From the NCBI GenBank assembly GCA_947628705.1, contig CANRAZ010000020.1:1-37872 (forward strand): a stretch of DNA of 37,872 nucleotides. The letters are read 5' to 3'. How positions within the stretch are numbered: position 1 is the stretch's first letter; every line of letters begins with the position of its first letter. A program made the translations under genes and the position numbers. Under the pieces are notes generated by a model, which did not search any database, was not told the origin of the DNA, and saw only the letters and a list, made by a program, of their open reading frames with translations. Below are positions 23,535 through 31,828 of the stretch, in pieces. Source of the DNA: an uncultured Lachnospiraceae bacterium (GTDB taxonomy: Bacteria > Bacillota > Clostridia > Lachnospirales > Lachnospiraceae).

Positions 23535-24535
23535 TGAAGCTGTTGAGAAACTCAGAGGTTGTTCGCTGCCTCGTCATTTATCTTGTAATTTCAGCCGCAG
23601 CTGTTTTGTTTTCGTGGTACGAGGACGGCAGCTACGGCTTATTTACGTTAATTCTGTGCGTTGTTTTTATAGTGATTTATATCGTTTCTACCGCACGCAG
23701 GTACAAACGCATATCGGGCATGGCGGAGGAAATCGACAGAATACTGCACGGACAAAGCGAGCTTTTGCTGAAAAGCTATTCTGAGGGTGAGCTTGCAATT
23801 CTGGAGAGCGAAATATACAAGATGACCGTGCGGCTAAGAGAGCAGCAGCAGAGACTGCTTGACGACAAGGTCTACCTTGCCGATTCCATTGCGGACATAT
23901 CCCACCAGATAAGAACGCCTCTAACCTCCATCAACTTAATTGTAAATTTTCTTTCGGAGCCGGAAATTGATGAGGACAGGCGGGGCAGGCTTGTAAGAGA
24001 GCTTTACGATTTGCTCTCACGTATTGAGTGGCTTATAAACTCTTTGCTGAAGATTTCAAAGCTCGATGCAGGAATGGTAAGCTTTAAAAAAGAAACGCTT
24101 TCTCTGAAAGAACTGATCGAAAAATCCTGTGAGACGCTTATGGTTCCGATTGAGCTTCGGAGCCAGAGCCTTGAAATAGAAGCAGAAGGAAATTTCTGCG
24201 GAGACGTTGCGTGGACCTGCGAGGCAGTCGGAAACGTCGTAAAAAACTGCATGGAGCATACTCCGGAGCACGGCAGGCTTAAAATTACCGCGGCTGAAAA
24301 TGCGCTGTTTTCCGAAATAATAATAACCGATAACGGAAGCGGAATCGACAGAGAAGATCTTCCGCACATTTTCGAAAGGTTCTATAAGGGAAAAAATTCA
24401 GGCGACAACGGCTTTGGGATCGGACTCGCGCTTGCAAGAATGATTGTCGTCAGCCAGAACGGAATCCTGAAAGCGGAAAACAATGCCGATAAAGGAGCAA
24501 GGTTTACAATGCGTTTTTATAAATCTACGGTTTAA
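23534..24535 (+). CDS. Sensor histidine kinase with short extracellular loop
   Basis: The 333-residue kinase has two membrane segments (about 10-27 and 34-52) joined by only about six residues (WYEDGSYG), so it cannot bind ligand in a real sensor domain. This is the layout of intramembrane-sensing kinases that read an ABC transporter. The phosphorylated His is 124 (ISHQIRTPL), with the N box (NVVKNCMEH), the G1 box (DNGSGID), the F box and the G2 box (GFGIGLALA). Start ATG 23534 overlaps the regulator stop by one base. The associated transporter is probably the one encoded downstream. Confidence 0.9.
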   Translation: MKLLRNSEVVRCLVIYLVISAAAVLFSWYEDGSYGLFTLILCVVFIVIYIVSTARRYKRISGMAEEIDRILHGQSELLLKSYSEGELAILESEIYKMTVRLREQQQRLLDDKVYLADSIADISHQIRTPLTSINLIVNFLSEPEIDEDRRGRLVRELYDLLSRIEWLINSLLKISKLDAGMVSFKKETLSLKELIEKSCETLMVPIELRSQSLEIEAEGNFCGDVAWTCEAVGNVVKNCMEHTPEHGRLKITAAENALFSEIIITDNGSGIDREDLPHIFERFYKGKNSGDNGFGIGLALARMIVVSQNGILKAENNADKGARFTMRFYKSTV

Positions 24536-24632
24536 GGGATTGGAGAGCGGAGCCGTGCCGCACAGCGGCGTTACCTGTTATCCGGCAGAAGCGGCATGCT
24601 CGGAATTGCCGATTTTTAAGATGCGTAAGAAT

Positions 24633-24691
24633 TTTAAGTGACGTTTTTGTTATATTTAAGTCATTACATTGTCATTTACAGCGGATATACT
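24633..24691 (+). promoter_or_regulatory. Promoter of the ABC transporter genes with response-regulator half-sites
   Basis: TTTAAGT (24633), TTTTTGT (24644) and TTTAAGT (24655) are direct repeats with an exact 11-bp period, as in operators of OmpR-family regulators. A promoter follows: ATTACA (24663-24668), 17 bp, TATACT (24686-24691). The -35 box is poor, as expected for an activated promoter. It is the obvious target of the regulator encoded just upstream. Confidence 0.6.
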
Positions 24692-24780
24692 AAAGCCGTA
24701 TCCGGGAAAACGGACAGCTTTTTTCAAGAAGACTATCCCGGAATTATAAATTACCGGATTTACGGAAGGAGTAATCGTCA

Positions 24781-25464
24781 ATGGAGATATTAAAGGTTGA
24801 AAATCTCTGCAAGATATACGGAAAAGGGGAAAACGAGGTGCGCGCCCTTGACAACGTATCGTTCTCAGTGCAGAAGGGCGAATTTATCGCAATAATAGGG
24901 CCTTCAGGTTCAGGCAAGTCCACGCTTCTCCACATCTTGGGCGGCGTCGATAAGCCGACAAGCGGCAAGGTGTACATGGACGGAAACGACGTATACGCGC
25001 AGAATGACGAACAGCTGGCGGTTTTCCGCCGCAGGCAGGTGGGACTGATTTATCAGTTTTACAACCTGATCCCTGTTCTCAATGTCACAGAAAACATAAC
25101 GCTTCCGGTGCTTATGGACGGTCAGAAGGTAAATAATGAGAGGGTAAAGGAGCTTATCACGACGCTTAAGCTGGAAGGCAGGGAAAATCATCTTCCGAAC
25201 CAGCTTTCAGGCGGACAGCAGCAGAGGGTTTCAATCGGAAGGGCGCTTATGAATGCTCCCGCCGTGCTTCTTGCAGACGAACCGACGGGCAATCTTGACA
25301 GCAAGAACAGTCAGGAAATAATGGAAATGCTTAAAACCTCAAACCAGAAGTATAACCAGACTCTTATCGTAATCACTCACGATGAAAATATTGCCTTGCA
25401 GGCGGACAGGATTATTTCGATTGAAGACGGCAGAATTACAGGCGACGAGGTGATAAGAAAATGA
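24781..25464 (+). CDS. ABC ATPase, MacB/LolD type
   Basis: The 227-residue ATPase has Walker [10 protein letters not shown] (40-48), Q-loop Gln92 (YQFYNL), signature LSGGQQQR (142-149), Walker [13 protein letters not shown] (162-173) and His-loop ITHD. These are the features of ATPases that serve FtsX-type permeases. A 4-base overlap (ATGA) links it to the permease gene. The start follows GGAAGGAGT. The pair probably removes or detects antimicrobial peptides, going by two-component context. Confidence 0.93.
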   Translation: MEILKVENLCKIYGKGENEVRALDNVSFSVQKGEFIAIIGPSGSGKSTLLHILGGVDKPTSGKVYMDGNDVYAQNDEQLAVFRRRQVGLIYQFYNLIPVLNVTENITLPVLMDGQKVNNERVKELITTLKLEGRENHLPNQLSGGQQQRVSIGRALMNAPAVLLADEPTGNLDSKNSQEIMEMLKTSNQKYNQTLIVITHDENIALQADRIISIEDGRITGDEVIRK

Positions 25465-28196
25465 ACGTATTCAGAAAGCTTACCCTAAGGACCCTGTTAA
25501 AGAACAGAACGCGAACCGTAGTTACGATAGTAGGAATAATGCTCTCTACCGCACTGATTTGCGCAATTACCTCATCGATTGCCAGCGTTCAGAAATATGC
25601 TTACGACTTTTCGGTTTACAACAATGGAGACTGGCACGGCAACGTAAACCAAATTGATTTGGAAACAATGAAGGCTATAGCTGCTTCTGACGAGGTGGAT
25701 TCTTCGGAAACGGTCTGTGCGTCGATAGTGGGATATGCCCGCGTCGAAGATATAAGGAATGACTATAAGCCTTATCTTTTTATTCTTGGGGCAGGGGAAA
25801 ATTTTGAAAAGCACATGCCGATACACATTATCGGAGGGGAATATCCGAAGTCGTCTGATGAGATCCTCATTCCGTCCCACCTGCTTACAAACGGAATGGT
25901 AAGCTACCGGCTTGGAGACACGGTTACGCTTGATGTGGGAGCAAGAGTGAGAGACGGAGGCATAAGCTTAGGGCAGAATAATCCTTACGCCCCTGATTAT
26001 GAGATACCTGAAGAGGAAAAGGAAGAGCTTTCGGAGAAGCTTGAAGTAAAAGAAACTAAAACCTACACGGTGGTAGGCTTCTACGAACGTCCTGATTTTG
26101 AGAGCTATTCAGCGCCGGGCTACACCTGCATAACTGCTGCGGACAGCGGAGATTTTGAAAAAGAAGACGGGATATATAGCGTCTGGTTCAAAATGAAGAA
26201 AGCGAACGACGTATATTCCTTTTTGGAAGACGGAGATTTTGGATATGGCTCCTACTTCATGGTGAACAGAGACGTTATGACGTCTTCCGGAATTTCGAGA
26301 TACGGCAGCTTTTATGCGGTTCTTTACGGGCTTGCGGCGATAGTAATCGGACTTGTGATTTTTGGCTCCGTGTCTTTGATTTATAATGCCTTTGCCATTT
26401 CTGTTTCAGAAAGAACCAAGCAATTCGGCCTTTTGTCGTCTGTCGGAGCCACAAAAAAACAGCTGAGGCACACGGTTTTTTTTGAAGCGTTTTCCGTAAG
26501 CACTGTGGGAATACCTCTTGGAATAGCCGTAGGTCTTACGGGTATAGGCATTACGCTTAAGCTTTTGGCTGACAATTTTTCAAAAGCCATGGGAACAAAT
26601 CTTAACGTTGTCCCTTTTAGGCTGTGCGTCAGCCCGTGGGCGATTGCCGGAGCGTGCCTGCTTGCGCTTGTAACCGTCCTTATTTCGGCATGGATTCCGT
26701 CGAAAAGAGCTTCAAGAGTGTCCGCTGTTGAAGCCATCAGGCAAAATTCAGACATAAAAAACACCAAAAGACCGGTAAAAACATCAAAGCTGACCTACAA
26801 GCTTTTCGGACTGCCGGGAGTGCTTGCCGCAAAGCACTACAAAAGAGATAAAAAAAGGTACAGGGCGACGGTCATAAGCCTTTTTATGAGCATAGTGCTT
26901 TTTGTTTCGGCATTCTCTTTTTCGGATTACCTTACTGAAACGGTAGAGGTCGTTTACGAAAACACGCCTTATGATTTGTACTACATGTGGAATAGCAATA
27001 ACGGAAAAAACAAAGGCTCTGTCGATGAGATTAATAGCATTATAGGTGGGCAGAAGCACGTTTCCGATTCGTCCTACGATACCACGATGGGTTATACTGC
27101 GAAGACGGACGCCGCTTCTCTCACAGAAGATGCCAGAGCATATTTGTACGCCGAAGAGTCCTCCGGTGAAATTGAAATCAACTCAAGGGTGATTTTCGTC
27201 GATGATGAGAGCTTTAAAGAAATGCTTGCAGACAACGGACTTGACGAGCAGACCTTTATGAACAGCGAAGCACCTCTTGCCGTGGTTTTTAACAGCTTCA
27301 GGCTGTTTGACGGCGATAAGGAAAAATATGTTGACGGCAAGGTTTTTGCCAAGCAGAATAATGAAATTAAAATAGCTTTAAGAGAAGCTCCCGAGGGGTA
27401 TGTGTTTCTTAAGGAAGCCTATGACAGTGACAGCGATGAAATGAAATTATTGTTTGAGAACGCAAGCGACCCTGATGACATTGTAACGCTCAGCTATGAT
27501 GAAGCCGTAAAATGGCATACTCTTAAGGCCGGAGCCTGCGCAGATGAAATTCCTTTCTGGGGATATGACAGACACAGTGTAGGAGCTTTCTACGTATATC
27601 CGTACAGCTTAGCCGAATATGTCGTTCCTGACATTGAAATAGACAAAAACGATATAACGTTTCTGGCTGTTTCGGACAGCCCCGATGACAGCTACGAGGA
27701 GGTTAAGAAGGCATTGACCGGCGCAGGCTACAATACGGTCAGGCTTTATAATGAGTCAGAATATGCCGATGAGGACAGAAACATCATTACCATTTTAAAT
27801 GTGTTTGCTTACGGCTTTATAGTTCTTATTTCGCTTATTGCCATCGCCAATGTCTTCAACACGATTTATACGAACGTAAGCCTTAGAAGACGGGAGTTTG
27901 CGATGCTTAAATCTGTGGGTATGTCGCAGAAGAGCTTCAACAGAATGATAAATTATGAAAGCTTGATTTACGGCTCACGCTCGCTTTTGGCAGGGCTGCC
28001 CGTGTCAATCGGCGTAACGTGGCTGATTTACAGGGTAATTAACGACGGCTTTACGGCTGATTTCAGACTTCCTTGGGCAGCCATGGGTATTGCGGTTTTG
28101 AGTGTCTTCATAGTAGTGTTTGCAACCATGATTTATTCAATGAGCAGGGTGAAAAAAGAAAATCCGATTGATGTTTTGAAAAACGAAAACATATAA
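25461..28196 (+). CDS. ABC permease, duplicated FtsX type (911 aa)
   Basis: This is a full-length permease with two FtsX units. TM1 lies at about 15-37, then an outer domain (about 40-280), three membrane segments (about 286-310, 335-365 and 385-410), then TM5 (about 468-490), a second outer domain (about 495-770) and a final three segments (about 775-905). The coupling motif SVGATKKQLRH and its twin SVGMSQKSFNR are both present. It is larger than BceB (about 650 residues) and has two outer domains, so it resembles SalY/YtrF-type rather than Bce-type permeases. With the two-component genes it forms a sensing and export module. Confidence 0.88.
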   Translation: MNVFRKLTLRTLLKNRTRTVVTIVGIMLSTALICAITSSIASVQKYAYDFSVYNNGDWHGNVNQIDLETMKAIAASDEVDSSETVCASIVGYARVEDIRNDYKPYLFILGAGENFEKHMPIHIIGGEYPKSSDEILIPSHLLTNGMVSYRLGDTVTLDVGARVRDGGISLGQNNPYAPDYEIPEEEKEELSEKLEVKETKTYTVVGFYERPDFESYSAPGYTCITAADSGDFEKEDGIYSVWFKMKKANDVYSFLEDGDFGYGSYFMVNRDVMTSSGISRYGSFYAVLYGLAAIVIGLVIFGSVSLIYNAFAISVSERTKQFGLLSSVGATKKQLRHTVFFEAFSVSTVGIPLGIAVGLTGIGITLKLLADNFSKAMGTNLNVVPFRLCVSPWAIAGACLLALVTVLISAWIPSKRASRVSAVEAIRQNSDIKNTKRPVKTSKLTYKLFGLPGVLAAKHYKRDKKRYRATVISLFMSIVLFVSAFSFSDYLTETVEVVYENTPYDLYYMWNSNNGKNKGSVDEINSIIGGQKHVSDSSYDTTMGYTAKTDAASLTEDARAYLYAEESSGEIEINSRVIFVDDESFKEMLADNGLDEQTFMNSEAPLAVVFNSFRLFDGDKEKYVDGKVFAKQNNEIKIALREAPEGYVFLKEAYDSDSDEMKLLFENASDPDDIVTLSYDEAVKWHTLKAGACADEIPFWGYDRHSVGAFYVYPYSLAEYVVPDIEIDKNDITFLAVSDSPDDSYEEVKKALTGAGYNTVRLYNESEYADEDRNIITILNVFAYGFIVLISLIAIANVFNTIYTNVSLRRREFAMLKSVGMSQKSFNRMINYESLIYGSRSLLAGLPVSIGVTWLIYRVINDGFTADFRLPWAAMGIAVLSVFIVVFATMIYSMSRVKKENPIDVLKNENI

Positions 28197-28200
28197 CCGA

Positions 28201-28240
28201 AAAAAATCGGACGGTTTGGTTAGAACCGTCCGATTTTTTT
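28201..28240. terminator. Strong bidirectional terminator
   Basis: A perfect 16-bp stem (28201-28216 with 28224-28239) with a 7-base loop has A- and T-runs at either end. It separates the convergent permease and pncC genes. Confidence 0.92.
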
Positions 28241-28290
28241 ATATAAGCGCATAAAACCGATTTGCGAAAATTCAGGTGAAAAGAAGAAAT

Positions 28291-28764
28291 TTAAGGTTCT
28301 TCTTTTACCATGGCGTATAATTCCTGCAAAGCAAATTCCGCTGCCTGTTCCCTTACGGACTGTCTGTCGCCGTCAAAACGGCAGGTTTTTGTCTTTGTTT
28401 TTCCTCTGTAGTAAAAGCCGAAGCATACCGTTCCGACAGGGAGAAGCTCGGTGCCGCCGCCGGGGCCTGCAATTCCGCTTGTTGAAACGGCGGCGTCTGC
28501 GCCGGTCTGTTTTGCAGCTCCGGCTGCCATCGCCGCGGCGACCTCTTCGCTGACTACTCCGTATTTTTTAATCAGCTCCTCCGGAACCTTGGCAAATTTT
28601 GACTTGGCGGAGTCGGCATAGGTCACGAACGAGGCGTCTATCACCTTGGAAGCGTCGGGAACGTTGATGATCTTTGCGGCAATCATTCCTCCCGTACAGG
28701 ACTCGGCAGCAGTTATATGAAGTTTTTTTTCCGTTAATAATTTTACAAGTTCAAATTCCGTCAT
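28291..28764 (-). CDS. pncC: PncC/CinA C-terminal domain protein (NMN amidohydrolase)
   Basis: The 157-residue protein matches the stand-alone CinA C-terminal domain, which turns nicotinamide mononucleotide into nicotinic acid mononucleotide. It shows TAAESCTGGMIAAKI, VTYADSAKSK and STSGIAGPGGGTELLPVGTVCFG. The CinA N-terminal (MoaB-like) domain is absent. This is one of the normal forms. An AGGAGGCCGAC ribosome site precedes the start, and an extended -10 box lies upstream at 28807-28815. Confidence 0.9.
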   Translation of the reverse strand: MTEFELVKLLTEKKLHITAAESCTGGMIAAKIINVPDASKVIDASFVTYADSAKSKFAKVPEELIKKYGVVSEEVAAAMAAGAAKQTGADAAVSTSGIAGPGGGTELLPVGTVCFGFYYRGKTKTKTCRFDGDRQSVREQAAEFALQELYAMVKEEP

Positions 28765-28806
28765 GTCGGCCTCCTGTGCATACAGTATTGACTTAAATGC
28801 CTGTTA

Positions 28807-28815
28807 ATTATAACA
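28807..28815 (-). promoter_or_regulatory. Extended -10 promoter of pncC
   Basis: Minus-strand TGT-TATAAT, about 45 bases before the start codon, with no good -35. Confidence 0.5.
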
Positions 28816-28942
28816 TAATTATCTTAACCGAGCTTTGGAAAATTAGCAAGACATGATAAAAAATGATGCCGGAGAAGCGGCAGGATTTCCTGCTGATTTT
28901 ACCGTTTTTGTTTGTAAATTTAATTTATCCCTTGGAACAAAC

Positions 28943-28972
28943 TGAATAATTTGCAAAATTATGCCCATGATA
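28943..28972 (+). promoter_or_regulatory. Sigma-G (forespore) promoter of spoVAD
   Basis: TGAATA (28943-28948), a 17-bp spacer and CATGATA (28966-28972) fit the sigma-G/sigma-F consensus (-35 GHATR-like, -10 CATnhTA). It is about 35 bases before the start of spoVAD, a gene known to be forespore-expressed in Bacillus. Confidence 0.75.
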
Positions 28973-29007
28973 TCAAATAAAGAATGTAATTTTTTATGAG
29001 GTGGCTT

Positions 29008-30120
29008 ATGAGTAAAAAATTAATAGGAGAGCAAACGGTAGTATTTAGCAATTCTCCGATTATTCTCGGCTGCGGTTCGGTTGTGGGCGAAAAAGAAGGA
29101 AATGGACCTTACGGACAGTGTTTTGATGAGATATGTATGGATCCCATGATTGGGGGCAGCACATGGGAAGAAGGAGAGAGCAACCTGATTTCAAAGGCTT
29201 GCAGCCATGCTATAGCAAATTCAGGCATAAAAAAGGACGAACTGAATTTTTCGGTTGGCGGTGATTTGCTTGGACAGATTATTGCAACCACGTTCGGCGT
29301 TTCAAAACTGAATGCTCCTTTCCTCGGACTTTACGGAGCCTGCTCAACAATGGGCGAATCTCTTGCAGTGGCAGGAATGCTAGTAGAAGGGGGATATGCG
29401 GATCTGACTCTTGCGGTAACGAGCAGCCATTTCGCAGGAGCGGAAAAGCAGTTCCGTTTCCCTTTGGGGTACGGCGCTCAGAGGCCGATGGCTGCAACGT
29501 GGACGGTAACGGGCAGCGGCGCCGTTATACTTGCAAGCAGTGATTATGTGAATAAAAGCAAAAACCGGACGGTAAGCCAAAATCAAAGCCGGAATGAGAA
29601 CCAAAGCGGAAACAATGAAGCAAGCCAAAGTCAAAACGGCGGCCGTAAAGTTATGATAAAAGGTTTTACAGCGGGCAAGATTGTTGATTACGGAGTAATG
29701 GATTCCATGAATATGGGAGCGGCGATGGCGCCTGCGGCTGCGGACACTCTGTTTGCGCACTTTAGGGACACCGGAAAAACTCCGCAGGACTATGATCTTA
29801 TCGTAACCGGCGATTTGGGAAAGGTCGGTTCGGACATATTAAAGGATTTTATGAAAACTAAGGGATATGATCTTAGCGGAAACCATTTTGACTGCGGCGT
29901 TGAAATGTTTGATAAGGAGCAGGACACCCACTCCGGCGGCTCCGGCTGCGGCTGTTCTGCAACTATTCTATGCGGACATCTTATAAAGGAACTTAAAAAA
30001 GGCAGTCTGAAAAAAATACTTTTTATGCCGACAGGAGCGCTTCTCAGTCCTGTCAGCTTTCACGAGGGCAAGTCGATCCCGGGAATCGCACATGCCGTCA
30101 TAATTGAAAGCGAGGAATGA
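29008..30120 (+). CDS. spoVAD: SpoVAD, stage V sporulation protein AD, with a polar insert
   Basis: SpoVAD binds dipicolinic acid and, with SpoVAC and SpoVAE, moves it into the forespore and out on germination. The thiolase-like fold shows in LGLYGACSTMGESLAVAG, VTSSHFAGAEKQFRFP and GGSGCGCSATILCGHL. At 370 residues it is about 32 longer than the B. subtilis protein (338). The excess is an Asn/Gln/Ser-rich insert at 182-213 (NKSKNRTVSQNQ and on), at a loop before KGFTAGKIVDYG. I start at ATG 29008 after GAGGTGG; an in-frame ATG at 28996 lies upstream. spoVAC, normally the preceding gene, is not here. Confidence 0.93.
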   Translation: MSKKLIGEQTVVFSNSPIILGCGSVVGEKEGNGPYGQCFDEICMDPMIGGSTWEEGESNLISKACSHAIANSGIKKDELNFSVGGDLLGQIIATTFGVSKLNAPFLGLYGACSTMGESLAVAGMLVEGGYADLTLAVTSSHFAGAEKQFRFPLGYGAQRPMAATWTVTGSGAVILASSDYVNKSKNRTVSQNQSRNENQSGNNEASQSQNGGRKVMIKGFTAGKIVDYGVMDSMNMGAAMAPAAADTLFAHFRDTGKTPQDYDLIVTGDLGKVGSDILKDFMKTKGYDLSGNHFDCGVEMFDKEQDTHSGGSGCGCSATILCGHLIKELKKGSLKKILFMPTGALLSPVSFHEGKSIPGIAHAVIIESEE

Positions 30121-30122
30121 AA

Positions 30123-30230
30123 ATGAAATTTTTATCAGGACTGACCGGCCTTGCCGACAATCTTATTCTCTCGGCAGGCTGTTGGATTTTGGCGAGAATG
30201 ATTGAAAAGGGAAAGCTGTTTCAGTGTTGA
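30123..30230 (+). CDS. 35-residue ORF between spoVAD and spoVAE
   Basis: The frame starts two bases after the spoVAD stop and encodes MKFLSGLTGLADNLILSAGC and 15 more residues. It looks like a small amphipathic or membrane peptide with a charged tail. There is no strong ribosome site, but the ATG is close enough to be coupled to spoVAD. It could be a real sporulation micropeptide or a remnant of something lost. Low confidence. Confidence 0.3.
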   Translation: MKFLSGLTGLADNLILSAGCWILARMIEKGKLFQC

Positions 30231-30356
30231 AAAGACAGGCTGTTTGATAATAAAAACCAAGCTTTTTCAGTATGAATAAACGTTTTGAAAGGTTTTCTCC
30301 GTAAGCATTGAAATTTGGATTTAGAATATGGCAGGACGCAGAAGGGAGTTAAAATA

Positions 30357-30713
30357 ATGGATTATATAATTGCTTTTGTAGTAGGAGGACTTATCTGTAC
30401 GGCGGTGCAGGTTCTGATGGATCACACGACCCTTCAGCCCGGAAGAATCATGGTAATAGTAGTTGTGACAGGTGCGATACTCAGCGCAGTCGGGCTTTAT
30501 GAACCTTTTGCAAAGTGGGCGGGAGCAGGCGCAAACGTACCGTTGAGCGGGTTCGGCAATACGCTTTTTAAAGGAGTAAAAGAGGCAGTTGACGAAAACG
30601 GTTTTCTGGGAATCTTTATGGGAGGCTTCAAGGCAGGGGCTGTCGGCATTTCGGCGGCGCTGATTTTCGGCTACATCGCCAGCTTGATGACAGACCCGAA
30701 GACTAAGCAGTAA
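30357..30713 (+). CDS. spoVAE: SpoVAE, stage V sporulation protein AE
   Basis: The 118-residue membrane protein starts MDYIIAFVVGGLICTAVQVLMD and continues PGRIMVIVVVTGAILSAVGLYEP, GFKAGAVGISAALIFGYIASL. It matches the SpoVAE (SpoVAEb) family in length and sequence. An ATG at 30315 lies upstream in frame, but 30357 has the better ribosome site (AAGGGAG) and the family start. It is part of the dipicolinic acid channel with SpoVAD. It lies 236 bases after spoVAD, a larger gap than in most spoVA operons. I see no separate sigma-G promoter in the gap. Confidence 0.9.
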   Translation: MDYIIAFVVGGLICTAVQVLMDHTTLQPGRIMVIVVVTGAILSAVGLYEPFAKWAGAGANVPLSGFGNTLFKGVKEAVDENGFLGIFMGGFKAGAVGISAALIFGYIASLMTDPKTKQ

Positions 30714-30720
30714 AAGGATT

Positions 30721-30769
30721 CATGTAAGACGTTTGGCGGTACTGCTTTACATGTTATTATCCGTCAAAC
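30721..30769 (+). other. Possible H-type pseudoknot after spoVAE
   Basis: CATGTAA (30721-30727) pairs with TTACATG (30747-30753). Within that loop, GTTTGGCGG (30731-30739) pairs with CCGTCAAAC (30761-30769) downstream, with one G-U. Loops are 3, 7 and 7 bases, which would allow a pseudoknot. No T-run follows, so it is not a normal terminator. Confidence 0.35.
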
Positions 30770-30796
30770 TTATACTATATAAACCGAAACGTACAG

Positions 30797-30855
30797 TTGC
30801 TTTTTTACAATATCCGGAGTTATAATTGTCTGGACGGGAGCGATCCCGTCCAGAC
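30797..30855 (+). promoter_or_regulatory. Promoter of the sirtuin gene with a perfect hairpin at its start site
   Basis: TTGCTT (30797-30802), 18 bp and TATAAT (30821-30826) make up the promoter. GTCTGGACGGGA (30828-30839) pairs perfectly with 30844-30855 over a GCGA tetraloop. The 12-bp dyad covers the predicted start near 30833, so it is either an operator or, if transcription starts at its beginning, a 5' hairpin that protects the mRNA. Confidence 0.6.
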
Positions 30856-30877
30856 TGAAAAAACGGGGGTTTACAAC

Positions 30878-31675
30878 ATGGCAGCAAATGAGTCGAACAT
30901 GGCAGCAATTGAGACGTTGAAAAAGTGGATCGATGAGAGCGACAATATCGTTTTCTTCGGAGGCGCAGGAGTGTCTACAGAGAGCAATATCCCTGACTTC
31001 CGCAGTACCGACGGGCTGTATAACCAGCAGTACGCCTATCCTCCGGAGACGATATTAAGCCATACCTTTTACAGAAGAAATACAAAAGAATTTTACCGCT
31101 TTTACCGCAACAAAATGCTCTATCCGGACGCCAAACCGAACAGAGCTCATAAAAAGCTTGCTGAGCTTGAGGCGGAAGGAAAGCTTAAGGCTGTGATAAC
31201 CCAGAATATTGACGGTCTCCACCAGAAGGCAGGAAGCAAAGAGGTTCTTGAGCTTCACGGAAGCGTGTTGAGAAACTATTGCGAAGGCTGCGGAAAATTT
31301 TATGGGGTGGACTACATATTAAAAACCGAGGGAGTGCCGAAATGCGAGGACTGCGGAGCTGTAATTAAGCCCGACGTGGTTCTTTACGAAGAAGGACTTA
31401 ACGGTGTCACGATGAGCAAGGCGGTGGATTATATCCGCAAGGCGGATGTTTTGATAGTAGGAGGAACATCGCTTACGGTCTATCCTGCGGCAGGCTTCAT
31501 TGACTACTACAGAGGAAACAAGCTTGTCCTTATTAATAAGGACGAAACAGCGATGGATTACAAGGCGGATCTTTGCATACATGGGAAGATTGGAGAGGTG
31601 CTTGGTGTTATATCAACAGAGACGGACATAAGCACGGACATTGAAGAGGACGATAAAACGGTGAAGACGGATTGA
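30878..31675 (+). CDS. cobB: NAD-dependent protein deacylase (Sir2 family)
   Basis: The 265-residue sirtuin removes acyl groups from lysine using NAD. It has GAGVSTESNIPDFRS (30-43), TQNIDGLHQKAG (108-119), the catalytic His127 in LHGS, and a zinc site at Cys135, 138, 156 and 159. The C-terminal tail (about 248-265) is acidic and not part of the usual domain. ATG 30878 follows GGGGG; a second ATG at 30899 lies in a near-perfect repeat of the first (ACATGGCAGCAA twice, 21 bases apart). It could be an alternative start. The gene stands alone. Confidence 0.92.
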   Translation: MAANESNMAAIETLKKWIDESDNIVFFGGAGVSTESNIPDFRSTDGLYNQQYAYPPETILSHTFYRRNTKEFYRFYRNKMLYPDAKPNRAHKKLAELEAEGKLKAVITQNIDGLHQKAGSKEVLELHGSVLRNYCEGCGKFYGVDYILKTEGVPKCEDCGAVIKPDVVLYEEGLNGVTMSKAVDYIRKADVLIVGGTSLTVYPAAGFIDYYRGNKLVLINKDETAMDYKADLCIHGKIGEVLGVISTETDISTDIEEDDKTVKTD

Positions 31676-31828
31676 TAAAATGAAACGGGGAGCGTCTGTT
31701 TAGATGTTTAATTTCGGCTTGCAAAACAAGGGTATATATGTTAGTATTTTAAACCGTAATCCTGTACAGGGATTGCATTTGAAGCCTTAGAAATTTTTTA
31801 AAAATTAATAAAAATATAGGAGGCGGAA

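Noticed and set aside
30797-30877. Upstream start of the sirtuin at 30797
   Set aside because: This stretch is the promoter and hairpin; the encoded residues are not family-like and there is no ribosome site.
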